In this document: in pieces, positions 57,501 to 64,000 of the stretch
How positions within the stretch are numbered: the first letter of the stretch is position 1
Layout: each line of letters begins with the position of its first letter
NCBI RefSeq assembly: GCF_032362555.1
Contig: NC_083505.1
Coordinates: 12,730,001 to 12,794,000, forward strand
DNA length: 64,000 bases
Source of the DNA: Amyelois transitella
Lineage: Eukaryota; Arthropoda; Insecta; Lepidoptera; Pyralidae
Direction: 5' to 3'
Made by a program: the position numbers and the translations under genes
The notes under the pieces: generated by a model
Databases searched by the model: none
Told to the model about the DNA's origin: nothing
The model's input: only the letters and a program-made list of their open reading frames with translations

Positions 57501-60500
57501 CTCCACGCGGGAGGCAGGCAGGCAGCTGAAGCGGAAGGTGGAGGCTGCTGGAAGTGGCGCACTCACTCGTCCCCGGCCCGCTTGCTGCTGAACACGATCT
57601 GCAGGCTGGGCAGCTGCAGCAGGCACTCCACGCGGGAGGCAGGCAGGCAGCTGAAGCGGAAGGTGGAGGCTGCTGGAAGTGGCGCACTCACTCGTCCCCG
57701 GCCCGCTTGCTGCTGAACACGATCTGCAGGCTGGGCAGCTGCAGCAGGCACTCCACGCGGGAGGCAGGCAGGCAGCTGAAGCGGAAGGTGGAGGCTGCTG
57801 GAAGTGGCGCACTCACTCGTCCCCGGCCCGCTTGCTGCTGAACACGATCTGCAGGCTGGGCAGCTGCAGCAGGCACTCCACGCGGGAGGCAGGCAGGCAG
57901 CTGAAGCGGAAGGTGGAGGCTGCTGGAAGTGGCGCACTCACTCGTCCCCGGCCCGCTTGCTGCTGAACACGATCTGCAGGCTGGGCAGCTGCAGCAGGCA
58001 CTCCACGCGGGAGGCAGGCAGGCAGCTGAAGCGGAAGGTGGAGGCTGCTGGAAGTGGCGCACTCACTCGTCCCCGGCCCGCTTGCTGCTGAACACGATCT
58101 GCAGGCTGGGCAGCTGCAGCAGGCACTCCACGCGGGAGGCAGGCAGGCAGCTGAAGCGGAAGGTGGACGGCTGCATGTGGAAGTGCACTATGACGTCCAC
58201 CGGGAATGAAGCGTAGACGTACTGGCCGTAGGAGGCGCCCTCGGCCGATACGGGACGGGAACCGCTGGGTGCTTCTAAAACGAATAAAAACTATTTTGGA
58301 AATCATTGCAAAATACTCTTAGCGTCAATGCTGGTTGTATCCTTAAAGAAGAAATCCTGGAAGAGATTGCATTAGCGATAAGTCCGACTTTGGACCATCT
58401 CTGTCTCTTATGTGCTGTTTTGTTTGTTTTACTATTATGGTGCAATAAAGAGTTTATCTAGGGATCATTAATCATTAGATATCATCTAGATAGACATCTA
58501 GATCACAGGGTTTATCAAGGGAGTGCGCCTTGAAGCTAAAGAAACTATTGCAATTGTTCATAAGCTATTCAATTAATCAGGAGATCATCATTCATCATCA
58601 TTCCAAAACATCGTCTCTTCTGTTATACGTACGGTCAATCTTAACGTGTGGTTCCCGGCACCAGTAAAAAAAAGAATAGGACTACTCCACCTCGTTCCCA
58701 TGGATGTCGTAAAAAGCGACTAAAGGATAGGCTTATAAACTTGAGATTCTCCTTTTAGGCGATGGGCTAGCAACCTGTCACTATTTGAATCTCTATTCCC
58801 TCATAAAACCAAACAGCTGAACGTGGCCTATCAGTCTTTTCAAGACTGTTGGCTCTGTCTACCCCGCAAGGGATATAGACGTGATTATATGTATGTAGGT
58901 CAATCTTACCTGGTGTAGGGGTAGAGAAAGCTTTGGTCGGTATTGGCTCCAACGTTTGCTCAAAGAACTCCAACACATGCGGGCTGATGATCGTCTCCTC
59001 CGGTATGCTCTGTAGCGTGATGTATGCGAACAGCGCGGCTTTCTTCGTGCCGACCTTCCGACTACTGGGGAGGGGAGGCCCGCTCGTGGACTGTGGGGAG
59101 GATATCTCTTCTGGGAGGGTCTTGGATTCGTAATGAACCTGCGAAAAAAAAAGTACAGTTAAACGATTAGAACAGTATAGATTTATTTTGAAAATTGGAT
59201 AAGGTATTATATTATTATTCACGTCACATAACTAAAATCTAATTATATCTAACTCCGCTTCCAAAGCGCATGTGTATAAGAAGCGGCGGAACAAACTACA
59301 CTGCAGCATTTTCACCGGACGTCATTTATAAATGTAGAACTCTAAAATCTAAATCGTGGACGAATGCACATTGTCTACATTAATATAAAGGTTCGATGGT
59401 CAGAATATACCTAAGTTGTATATTTTAAGTGCACGAAGTTTAAATAAATATTATTTAATAAATTTTGTATGTCCAAAGACAGGAAAAACGTCTGGTTCAC
59501 TCACAATGTATGTCAATCTGTGTTAAATGTATGCATAAAACAGTATCGAATTTCTTTAATTAATTATCGCAACAACCATAGACAAACGTTAAGAGATAAA
59601 GTTTTATGTGGAAACCCTTAGTCACGCTCACGCTAATATTGATGACGCTTCATGCTGACTGCCTGCTTGCAGACTGCCTCACGAGCACTAGATACATACA
59701 TACATACATAAAATCACGCCTCTTTCCCGGAGGGGTAGGCAGAGACTACCTCTTTCCACTTGCCACGATCTCTGCATACTTCCTTCGCTTCATCCATATT
59801 CATAACTCTCTTCATACAAGCTCGGCGGTTTCGGGTGCTTTTGAGCTCTAGATAAAGATGGTAAAACACATGATTTATGTAAACCTCGCATCGCATCCTC
59901 AATGCTTTTAATCTGCGCTGCCTTTTGACTATGGATTTTCCTTTTTATTTTGGTTGACTGGAAGAAATCCCGATTGGGATAAGTCCGCCATTGTACATGT
60001 TCTTTTATATTCAATGACTGTTCTGATTTTGTTATATTTATTTTTATCCACATCCACACTAATAATAAAGAGGAAAGTATTGTATTTTTGTATGTTTGTG
60101 TGGAATTAACTCAAAAACTACTGGTCCGATTTTGATAAAATTTGGCACAGATATAGAATAGACCTTCAAAAGTGACATAGGCATAAATTTGTTTTTACTC
60201 TTTGTTTATTTAAAAAAAAAAACACAAAGATATGTCCACCCGTGCGAAGCCGGGGCGGGCCGCTAGTGTGCAATGAAGAGTTTACAAACAAACAAACACA
60301 CAGACCTTGAGGTCCAGCCCCGGCACGCGGAACACGGTGACGTCCAGCTGCGGCTGGTGGCGCGGGGGCGGCGCGTGCGGCTTGCGGCGCGCCGGCGGGG
60401 AGCCGCCCGCCTCCGCCAGCCCGCCCGACGCCGAGCGGTTCACGCGCATGCCGCGCCCGCTGGGGGAAGGTCATAGAGTCATAAGGTCATAAGGTCAATA

Positions 60501-63290
60501 GGGAACATGGTAAAGCACGCTAAAGATTCCAAGAAATATAGCATGTTTTAAAAAAAAATACTATTATTATTGTGTGCTGATACTAGAAAGGAGTTTATAA
60601 TCTATATATTATGTCATTGAATGTTTTGTCATCGATCAAACCTTGAATAAAAAGATGTACACTGCTCTGCATGTTTAATTATATCTAATAATAGGGAAGA
60701 AGTAAATACTAACAAACTTCAATTATACACTTGAGATTCTTGTTTTAGGCGATGGGCTAGCAACGTGTCGCTATTTGAATCTCAATTCTATCATAAAGCT
60801 AAACAGCTTTACTTGGTCTATCAGATTTTTCAAGACTTCCCCGCAAGGTATATAGACGTGACTTCTTCTTCTTCCTCCTGGCTTTAGTCCCAGTTGCATC
60901 CTCACCTCTCTGGTAGGTCACTGATTGGTCACGTTCAGCTGTATGGCTTCATGATAAAATTGATTCAAATAGACACAGCTTGCTAGCCCGTTGCCTACAA
61001 GAGGAATCCAAAGTTTATACGCGAATCCCTTAGTCGCCTATTACGACATCCATTGGCAAGACATAGATTGGTTCAATTTCAAAGTGCCGGAAACCAGACG
61101 GCAAAGATAAAAGCTTTTTAATAAAAGATAAACACTTTTTGGTAATACATACATATATACATATTGTCACGTCTATATCCCTTGCGGGGTAGACAGAGCC
61201 AACAGTCTTGAAAAGACTGAATGGCCACGTTCAGCTATTTGGCTTAATGATAGAATTGAGATTCAAATAGTGACAAGTTGCTAGCCCATCGCCTAAAAAA
61301 ATAATCCCAATTTTGTAAGCCTATCCCTTAGTCGCCTTTTACGACATCCATGGGAAAGAGATGGAGTGGTCCTATTCGTTTTTTCATCGGTGCCGGGAAC
61401 CACACGGCTTTTTGGTAATAGCTAGTTAAAACGAAGATATCCAACTCACATCTTAGCCTCCTCATCTTTAGTGTGCAGCACACATTTCCCGCTGTTAATG
61501 TGCACTTTGACGTCCAACTCGAAGTCTATGTTCGGCTCGGCGGTCTTCGCCTTGGTTTGCTTACTCTCCGATGTAGAACAGTCGCCATCTGGCATGCTGT
61601 AAACATCACTACATAGTATAAAACAAAGTCGCTATTTTAGTCTGTTTGTCTGTATGCTCAAATCTTTAAAATTACGCAACGGATTTTGATGCGGTTTTTT
61701 GTAACAGGCAGAGTGATTCAAGAGGTAGGTTTTTATGTATAATAACATTTATAATTTTGCACCCGTGCGAAGCCGGGGCGGGTCGCTTGTATTGAATAAA
61801 ATCATTTCTTTGCGGTCTCCCCGGAGTCCCTTTTCACAGTCCGGGAGCCCTATATAAACGCGGGTGCGTCCCGGACTTCGCCTTTGGACTACTTCAGAGC
61901 TCAGCAAGTTAAGTAGCTCGCTATCCTCTAGCGGCTACTTGCTGGATGTCGTGTCTATAGCTAAACCTACGCCTTTTTAATTATTGTTAAACAAGTCCGC
62001 TAATAAAGGTTGTCGTTATTCTATGAATCAAATTATCTGTCATCTCTGTCATCATCTCATCATATCTCTCATCACTAATACACAAAACTGGTGCCTCCTT
62101 CTAAAGGTTTTAAGCACACCCAATGCACGTCAGGAGCAGCGCAGTTTGACAGCGGGCCTACACCAACTTGAAATACAAAACATCAAATTTTCATTTTGAA
62201 ATTCAAATTTGATGTGGCGAGTTCGAAAAAGACGTGCGTGTGCGCTGAGAGATGTAGAGTGTTGGTGGTGTGACAGAGACAGTACTCACAGCCTGGCCCG
62301 CTGCCCGTCGTGGGGCCAGTGGTCGGGGTGCGCGGGCAGCGAGTTCTGCCGCAGCACGGCGGGAGAGATGTAGAGTGTTGGTGGTGTGACAGAGACAGTA
62401 CTCACAGCCTGGCCCGCTGCCCGTCGTGGGGCCAGTGGTCGGGGTGCGCGGGCAGCGAGTTCTGCCGCAGCACGGCGGGCGTGAAGCTCACGCCGCGCGC
62501 ATGCGCAGTGTGCGCGCGGAGCGATGCTGAACGAGACGGCGCCGATGGTGAACCCGCTGAGCCGCCACCGCCGCCTGGTGGGAAGATGAAGTGCGTTCGG
62601 ATTTGAATTTCGAACATTTTACAGAGCAATTTTTTTTTTATTAAAATTTTATACTGGCCACTGTGACCGCATTGAACACAAATTTGAAAACGGAAAAGAT
62701 TGAACTCTCGAGAAGAAATGAAGCTTATTTAATTTAAGTATGTTTTTTTTTCAAATTTAAATTTCGAACTTTCTGAACCTAAGGTAGATTTAAATTTTTT
62801 TTATTTAAATTTAGATTTCTCTTAAATTCTAACCTATATCCATTCTATTTTGAAAATTCTACATAAACAAAAAAAATACTGAACTAAAGAGTGTCGTTAA
62901 AATCTAAGTGGATTACGTAAGTGATAAATTTGCTTTCATTCACTTTCTTTGCCTTTAATTTAATTTGGGTGGAATTTTACCGAAAAAGTAACCTATAAAC
63001 GTCCCAAATATTTTGTCTCTTTTCGTGCGTAATATCATTAAAATATATTAATTATCAAATCTTTCCTCTTGATAATTTAAGTAATTAAAAGTATAATTTT
63101 AATTAAAATACAAATTGTGTGTTTGTATAAAAACCCTTCTCTCTTACCAGTAAGCGGTTCACTCTCCATAGAGCTCCAACTAGCGCCTTCTATGATGTCC
63201 GCCAAGCGGTTATCTTCGTCGTTCAGCAACAGGGTCTCGCCGGAGTCTCCCACACCACTGGGTAGCACTAGGTTCGGTTCTGGTAATACT
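46708..63290 (-). CDS. tweek: tweek / BLTP1 (KIAA1109), bridge-like lipid-transfer protein, C-terminal part
   Basis: Tweek/BLTP1 is a giant (about 5,000 residues) rod-shaped protein that moves lipids between the ER and other membranes; in flies it is needed for synaptic vesicle endocytosis and phosphoinositide balance. Nineteen coding exons are visible on the minus strand, about 1,127 codons, all phase-consistent and matching in order the human KIAA1109 C-terminus as I remember it. The stop is at 46708-46710. The N-terminal three quarters lie beyond the right edge. Oddities: tandem copies of exon tails with donors in five introns, a young Arg-Ser-Glu repeat in one exon, and SINEs close to several donors. 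Details are in the three segment entries. Confidence 0.93.
47310..47405 (+). repeat. fragment of the tRNA-derived SINE
   Basis: GTATCGTTGAGTTAGTAGTT...GATCTGTGTAATATGTCCCG TATATATTTATTTATAT: the 3' half of the SINE at 13675-13919, forward orientation, without the tRNA-like head. Confidence 0.75.
48997..49090 (-). repeat. minisatellite inside a tweek exon (RSxE repeats)
   Basis: A 12-bp-type GC-rich repeat (CGCTCGCCCGAT/CGCTCGGCCGAC in plus orientation) inside exon 48904-49155. It encodes ERSADRSAERSGERSGERGG. It stays in frame. The family proteins I remember lack it, so it is probably a lineage-specific disordered insert. Confidence 0.75.
49365..49770 (-). repeat. three diverged tandem copies of tweek exon 49771-49968 tail plus donor
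   Basis: The exon's TGGTGACCT word (plus strand, 49878) recurs at about 49695, 49537 and 49386. Around it recur the exon's AATGTCTTAAACTGC block, the ATGGAACCATT block, the donor region (ACTCACCATCG at 49600; a GTAGAT-type site in the next copy) and the intronic CTACT..AGCTGGTCGT. The copies are clearly decayed, and the period is about 150-180 bp. Confidence 0.8.
50458..50575 (+). repeat. SINE-B family copy
   Basis: TTCGTGTAAAAACCTGACTC...GGTTGCTGGCATACCCCGGG...GAGGTGAGGATGCAACCGGG...AGCCAGGAGGAAGATGAC. Lies 110 bp upstream (transcript sense) of the acceptor of tweek exon 50186-50344. Confidence 0.8.
50617..50725 (+). repeat. SINE-A tail that seeds the 159-bp array
   Basis: ATCAAGCCAAAAAGCTGAAC...AAAGACTGGTGTCTCTGTGC...GGGATACAGACGTCACTATA TGTATGTGTGTG. 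Its last 60 bp are included in every unit of the adjoining tandem array. Confidence 0.8.
50671..51466 (-). repeat. five-copy 159-bp tandem array: tweek exon tail + donor + SINE tail
   Basis: Unit starts (plus strand GTCTCTGTGCGCCCCGCAAG) at 50671, 50830, 50989, 51148 and 51307. Copies look identical. Each contains the last ~97 bp of tweek exon 51370-51516, its donor (GTCACT), a (GT)n stretch and a SINE-A tail end. The rightmost copy is the true exon end; the other four lie in the intron. 159 is a multiple of 3, so long spurious open frames cross the array. Confidence 0.95.
52218..56923 (-). CDS. tweek: tweek middle six exons
   Basis: Exons in transcript order: 56664-56923, 55444-55585, 54339-54421, 53898-54009, 52727-53077, 52218-52420. 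Recognisable stretches: CLADFSVYIFHPYGGKKS; RKDSLSINVEFVKFHLSRSR; FKYDMRRLSEILAFPKAWYR; GGAAWETLVLFAVNFTRLNV; MNMGNVMGNV; GRLSIGSTGHRN; MSRSTTPDLLKMQLKLEEFF. The 55444 end uses a weak donor (GTCGGT) that keeps frame with a short Ser/Asn-rich exon at 54421-54339. Exon 52727-53077 is very GC-rich compared with its surroundings. Confidence 0.92.
52459..52522. repeat. hairpin, about 24-bp arms, in tweek intron
   Basis: ATAATCCCACCGCTGCCACC pairs exactly with GGTGGCAGCGGTGGGATTAT; flanking A/T pairs extend it, loop about 18 nt. It lies 40 bp before (transcript sense) the acceptor of exon 52218-52420. Confidence 0.8.
53375..53490 (+). repeat. SINE-A 3' part
   Basis: CACTATTTGAATCACAATTC...CAAACAGCTGAACATGGCCT...GACGTGACTATATGTATGTA, in the tweek intron between exons 53898 and 53077. 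Confidence 0.8.
53660..53892 (+). repeat. SINE-C copy with duplicated tail, abutting a tweek donor
   Basis: AGCACCCGAAACCGCCGAGC-like head (AAAAGTACCCGAAACCGCCG), then GATCGTGGCAAGTGGAA..GAGGTAGT and CCTCCGGGAAAGAGGCGTGA TTTTATGTATGTAAGTAT. The last 72 bp occur twice. The end lies directly against the donor of tweek exon 53898-54009. A reversed copy lies at 59700-59855. Confidence 0.8.
54054..54320. repeat. two facing SINE-A fragments
   Basis: 54054-54190 is a forward 5' half (GTGTGGTTCCCGGCACCAAT...GGGATATGCTTATATATTTG). 54225-54320 is a reversed 5' part (CCTATCCCTTAGTCACCTTC...ATATCACACGGCAC). They form a loose inverted repeat in the intron next to tweek exon 54339-54421. Confidence 0.8.
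54657..54720 (+). repeat. SINE-B 5' fragment
   Basis: AGAGTCGCTTCGTGTAAAAA CTTGACT, then diverged sequence ending CAGGATCATGGTATGTGGTT; only the first part of the SINE-B family. Confidence 0.5.
54885..55145 (+). repeat. dispersed RTE/SINE-like repeat
   Basis: GACGACTTCGCCCGCGTGGA...TTTCTTTGCTCCTTATAGTT...GATAAACGGTCTATTCAACG...CAGTAGTTCCTGAGATTAGC...CAATATTAGTATGGAT. Same family as 29044-29275. Confidence 0.8.
55150..55408 (-). repeat. full-length-like SINE-A, reversed, about 35 bp from a tweek donor
   Basis: CATACATACATATGGTCACG TCTATATCCC...GACAGGTTGCTGGCCCATCG...CCCTTAGTCGCCTTTTACGA...GCCGGGAACCACACGGCA. It starts immediately after the repeat at 54885-55145 and ends close to the donor of exon 55444-55585. 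Confidence 0.88.
55704..55940 (+). repeat. dispersed RTE/SINE-like repeat
   Basis: ACTAGCTGTGCCCGCAACTT CGTCCGCG...AGCCTAAAGCCTTCCACGAT...CAGTAGTTTCTGAGATTAGC...TTTATAATAATATAATA. Confidence 0.8.
56065..56300 (-). repeat. tRNA-derived SINE, second good copy
   Basis: Minus strand starts CAGCTCTATGGCGCAGCGGT, then GTACGCTTGTCTGTGTCACC and the B box GGTTCGAATTCC, and a body ending ...TCCCGTATATATTTACTTAT. Same structure as 13675-13919. Confidence 0.85.
56325..56425 (-). repeat. SINE-A 3' tail, reversed
   Basis: GTCACGTCTATATCCCTTGC GGGGTAGACAAAGCC...GGCCACGTTCAGCTGTTTGG. Directly follows the tRNA-type SINE. Confidence 0.8.
56547..56663 (-). repeat. one diverged tandem copy of tweek exon 56664-56923 tail plus donor
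   Basis: Plus strand ACTTACTTGAGAATTTGACA GTAGCCTTAGAACT at 56554 matches the true exon end ACTTACTTGAGAACCTCACA GTAGCCTTGGACT at 56658. The similarity goes on weakly (ATATGGACTTCAC against GTATGGAAGTCC). Period about 104 bp. The donor GTAAGT is preserved in both. Confidence 0.75.
57029..57150. other. unexplained coding-like segment in tweek intron
   Basis: On the minus strand an open stretch reads ...NFDNIVGLTVTKEKIFRQAM...EPRVIDHIYSPR between an acceptor-like TTAAACAG and a donor-like GTGTCAGG. On the plus strand another open stretch reads SITRGSPSICMAWRKIFSLV. Its splice phase (1 in) does not fit the flanking tweek exons (2), so it is not a constitutive exon. It may be a transposon remnant. 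Not recognised. Confidence 0.3.
57267..58167 (-). repeat. seven-copy 125-bp tandem array: tweek exon tail + donor
   Basis: The donor-side word ACTCACTCGTCCCCGGCCCG occurs at about 57311, 57436, 57561, 57686, 57811, 57936 and 58061, every 125 bp. The copies look identical. Each unit holds the last ~100 bp of tweek exon 58067-58274, its GTGAGT donor and about 25 bp of intron. The rightmost is the true exon end; six more donors lie in the intron. Reading past any donor meets an in-frame TGA at once. Confidence 0.95.
58067..63290 (-). CDS. tweek: tweek first six visible exons
   Basis: Exons in transcript order: 63148-63290, 62406-62574, 61450-61596, 60306-60459, 58910-59138, 58067-58274. Recognisable stretches: LLNDEDNRLADIIEGASWSS; VSFTPAVLRQNSLPAHPDHW; DVKVHINSGKCVLHTKD; LDVTVFRVPGLDLK; LQSIPEETIISPHVLEFFEQ; FPVDVIVHFHMQPSTFRFSC; SRVECLLQLPSLQIVFSSKR. 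The acceptor of the first visible exon (63291-63293) shows that more exons lie upstream, out of the window. Two of these exons (62406-62574 and 58067-58274) have tandem tail copies in the next intron. Confidence 0.93.
58640..58900 (+). repeat. full-length-like SINE-A, 10 bp from a tweek donor
   Basis: CGTGTGGTTCCCGGCACCAG...GTCGTAAAAAGCGACTAAAG...CAACCTGTCACTATTTGAAT...AGTCTTTTCAAGACTGTTGG...GATTATATGTATGTAGG. Its tail end stands next to the donor of exon 58910-59138. Confidence 0.88.
59223..60305. other. tweek intron between exons 60306 and 59138
   Basis: No exon seen. It contains a reversed SINE-C (59695-59855, GTTTCCCGGAGGGG-type block and CATTCATAACTCTCTTCATA), and an RTE-like repeat (60059-60270: AACTCAAAAACTACTGGTCC, ATATAGAATAGACCTTCAAA, ending GAAGCCGGGGCGGGCCGC). 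Confidence 0.6.
60730..61105. repeat. SINE-A (+), SINE-B end (-) and SINE-A (-) in a row
   Basis: 60730-60865: forward SINE-A 3' half ending ATATAGACGTGACT. 60870-60915: reversed SINE-B end (CTTCCTCCTGGCTTTAGTCC). 60925-61105: reversed SINE-A with CCCTTAGTCGCCTATTACGA. Nested insertions in the tweek intron. Confidence 0.75.
61150..61410 (-). repeat. full-length-like SINE-A, reversed
   Basis: TACATACATATATACATATT GTCACGTCTATATCCC...AGTCTTGAAAAGACTGAATG...CCCTTAGTCGCCTTTTACGA...GGGAACCACACGGC, ending 40 bp from the donor of tweek exon 61450-61596. Confidence 0.88.
61600..61790 (+). repeat. RTE/SINE-like repeat
   Basis: GTCTGTTTGTCTGTATGCTC, AACGGATTTTGATGCGGTTT, ending CACCCGTGCGAAGCCGGGGC GGGTCGC. 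Related by its end to 60059-60270. Confidence 0.7.
61800..62050 (+). mobile_element. solo-LTR-like fragment, copy 2
   Basis: GC-rich GGTCTCCCCGGAGTCCCTTT, TATA box TATATAA at 61851, shared core CTCTAGCGGCTACTTGCTGG, AATAAA at 62003, and an end ATTCTATGAATCAAATTATC. The order promoter, core, polyadenylation signal is that of an LTR. A second copy is at 40740-40975. No internal genes. Confidence 0.55.
62247..62478 (-). repeat. two-copy 116-bp tandem duplication of tweek exon tail + donor
   Basis: GAGAGATGTAGAGTGTTGGT opens the copies at 62247 and 62363; the sequence is the same through CCGCAGCACGGCGG. The right copy (62363-62478) covers the last ~73 bp of exon 62406-62574 and its GTGAGT donor. 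The left copy repeats both in the intron. Copies look identical. Confidence 0.93.
62600..63147. other. tweek intron, AT-rich
   Basis: No exon or named repeat seen between exons 63148-63290 and 62406-62574, apart from AAATTT-rich low-complexity sequence near 62730-62830. Confidence 0.5.
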
Positions 63291-64000
63291 CTGTTCCAAA
63301 AAAAAAATCATTTAATACACTTAATTTTTCATTCAGTTCATCGCCTTAAAGAAGTATCCTCAGTTTATAAGCCTATCCCTTAGGCACCTTTAACGACACC
63401 CATGGTAAATAGATAGAGCGGTACTATTCTTTTTTTCTATTGGAGCCGGGAACCACACGGCACACAAGTATACATTTTGTAAGTAATATGATGCTATATA
63501 CGGTAAAACACCCAATCATCGACACTTTAACGCACGAACTCTAGTATTTTTACAACATTTGTTTTATTTTTATTATTTAACATATTTTGAAGTTTTGAGT
63601 AAAATTTTTGTGTATTTTGCATGATATATTAAAGTAGAAATGAATGTGATATAAAAATTTACAAGATATACCAATATAGATTTATGGTATTTTTGGCCTA
63701 ATATTCGACTGCAGAAATCCATTTACCGACAACCGGTTTTCGACATGTTCCAATTATCGAGATCTAGTAATCGACATGTTCTATTTATGGACACCCAATA
63801 TTTAACGGTCCATTAATCGTGCACCCAGCCTAAAATTTTCAAATGGTAGCTTTTAACCGAAAAAAGTTATGAGCAATAAACCTTAAACCGGTCGATACTT
63901 AAAGCTCCACCATTTTTTTTATCAAAATAACCGAATGTAGAAAGTGACACTTGCAATGAAAGCTGGATGAACCTTGTGTATAACCTATGCTTCGTTTACG
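63291..64000. other. tweek intron at the right edge
   Basis: No exon seen. A reversed SINE-A (63345-63465, CCTATCCCTTAGGCACCTTT... GGGAACCACACGGC) is followed by AT-rich DNA and a degenerate short tandem repeat (about 63690-63830). Confidence 0.55.
63690..63830. repeat. degenerate tandem repeat with TCGACATGTTC / GGACACCCA words
   Basis: ATTTACCGACAACC, TTTTCGACATGTTCCAATTA, TCGAGATC, AATCGACATGTTCTATTTAT, GGACACCCAATATTTAACGG, AATCGTGCACCCAG: a loose repeat of about 20-27 bp. Confidence 0.5.

Noticed and set aside
57267-58167. CRISPR array
   Set aside because: The repeat is continuous with no unique spacers, contains exon sequence, and the genome is animal.
57212-58306. Repeated 95- and 124-codon frames over the 125-bp array
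   Set aside because: They are shadows of the tandem units. Only the minus-strand exon 58067-58274 is supported by phase and protein similarity.

Overview
The window looks like nuclear DNA of a moth or butterfly (Lepidoptera). It is AT-rich, with GC-rich coding exons split by introns full of short interspersed repeats, several ending in ATGTATGT runs. The protein matches are to insect genes. I cannot name the species. All gene identities come from remembered family sequences; no search was run. Exon borders were placed by hand from GT/AG sites and reading phase and may be off by a base or two.

Layout. (1) About 0.6-25.7 kb, + strand: the BTB/zinc-finger transcription factor abrupt (ab), start codon at 2004, main stop at 22987-22989. 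A GC-rich likely promoter lies upstream. Its first intron holds an almost intact LINE in antisense (4.1-8.7 kb). Between the shared exons and the canonical zinc-finger exons lie three more zinc-finger exons, each in the same splice phase and each with its own stop, so the gene can apparently swap its DNA-binding domain. (2) 28.2-30.9 kb, - strand: FIS1, mitochondrial fission adaptor, complete in four coding exons plus a likely spliced 3' UTR exon. (3) 31.2-34.4 kb: a complete PIF/Harbinger DNA transposon with 28-bp perfect inverted termini, a TAA target duplication, and interlocked transposase and MADF/BESS genes on opposite strands. (4) 35.4-40.4 kb, + strand: ATG3, the E2-like autophagy enzyme, complete in seven exons. 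(5) 40.4-46.7 kb: no gene seen, only repeats and AT-rich DNA. (6) 46.7-63.3 kb, - strand: the last 19 coding exons (about 1,127 codons) of tweek/BLTP1 (KIAA1109), a giant bridge-like lipid-transfer protein; the gene runs off the right edge.

The most unusual signal is in tweek. At five separate exons the 3' end of the exon plus its 5' splice site has been tandemly copied into the following intron. The units are about 104, 116, 125, 159 and 150-180 bp, with two to seven donor copies. Some arrays are near-identical and therefore young; others are old and diverged. I know of no description of such recurrent exon-tail/donor duplication within one gene. Other points of note are the alternative abrupt fingers, the interlocked transposon genes, SINEs lying directly against splice donors, and several near-perfect fold-back hairpins.

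The host genes do not form one pathway. FIS1 and ATG3 both bear on mitochondrial and autophagic turnover but are read from opposite strands with a transposon between their promoters, and tweek and abrupt are unrelated neighbours.
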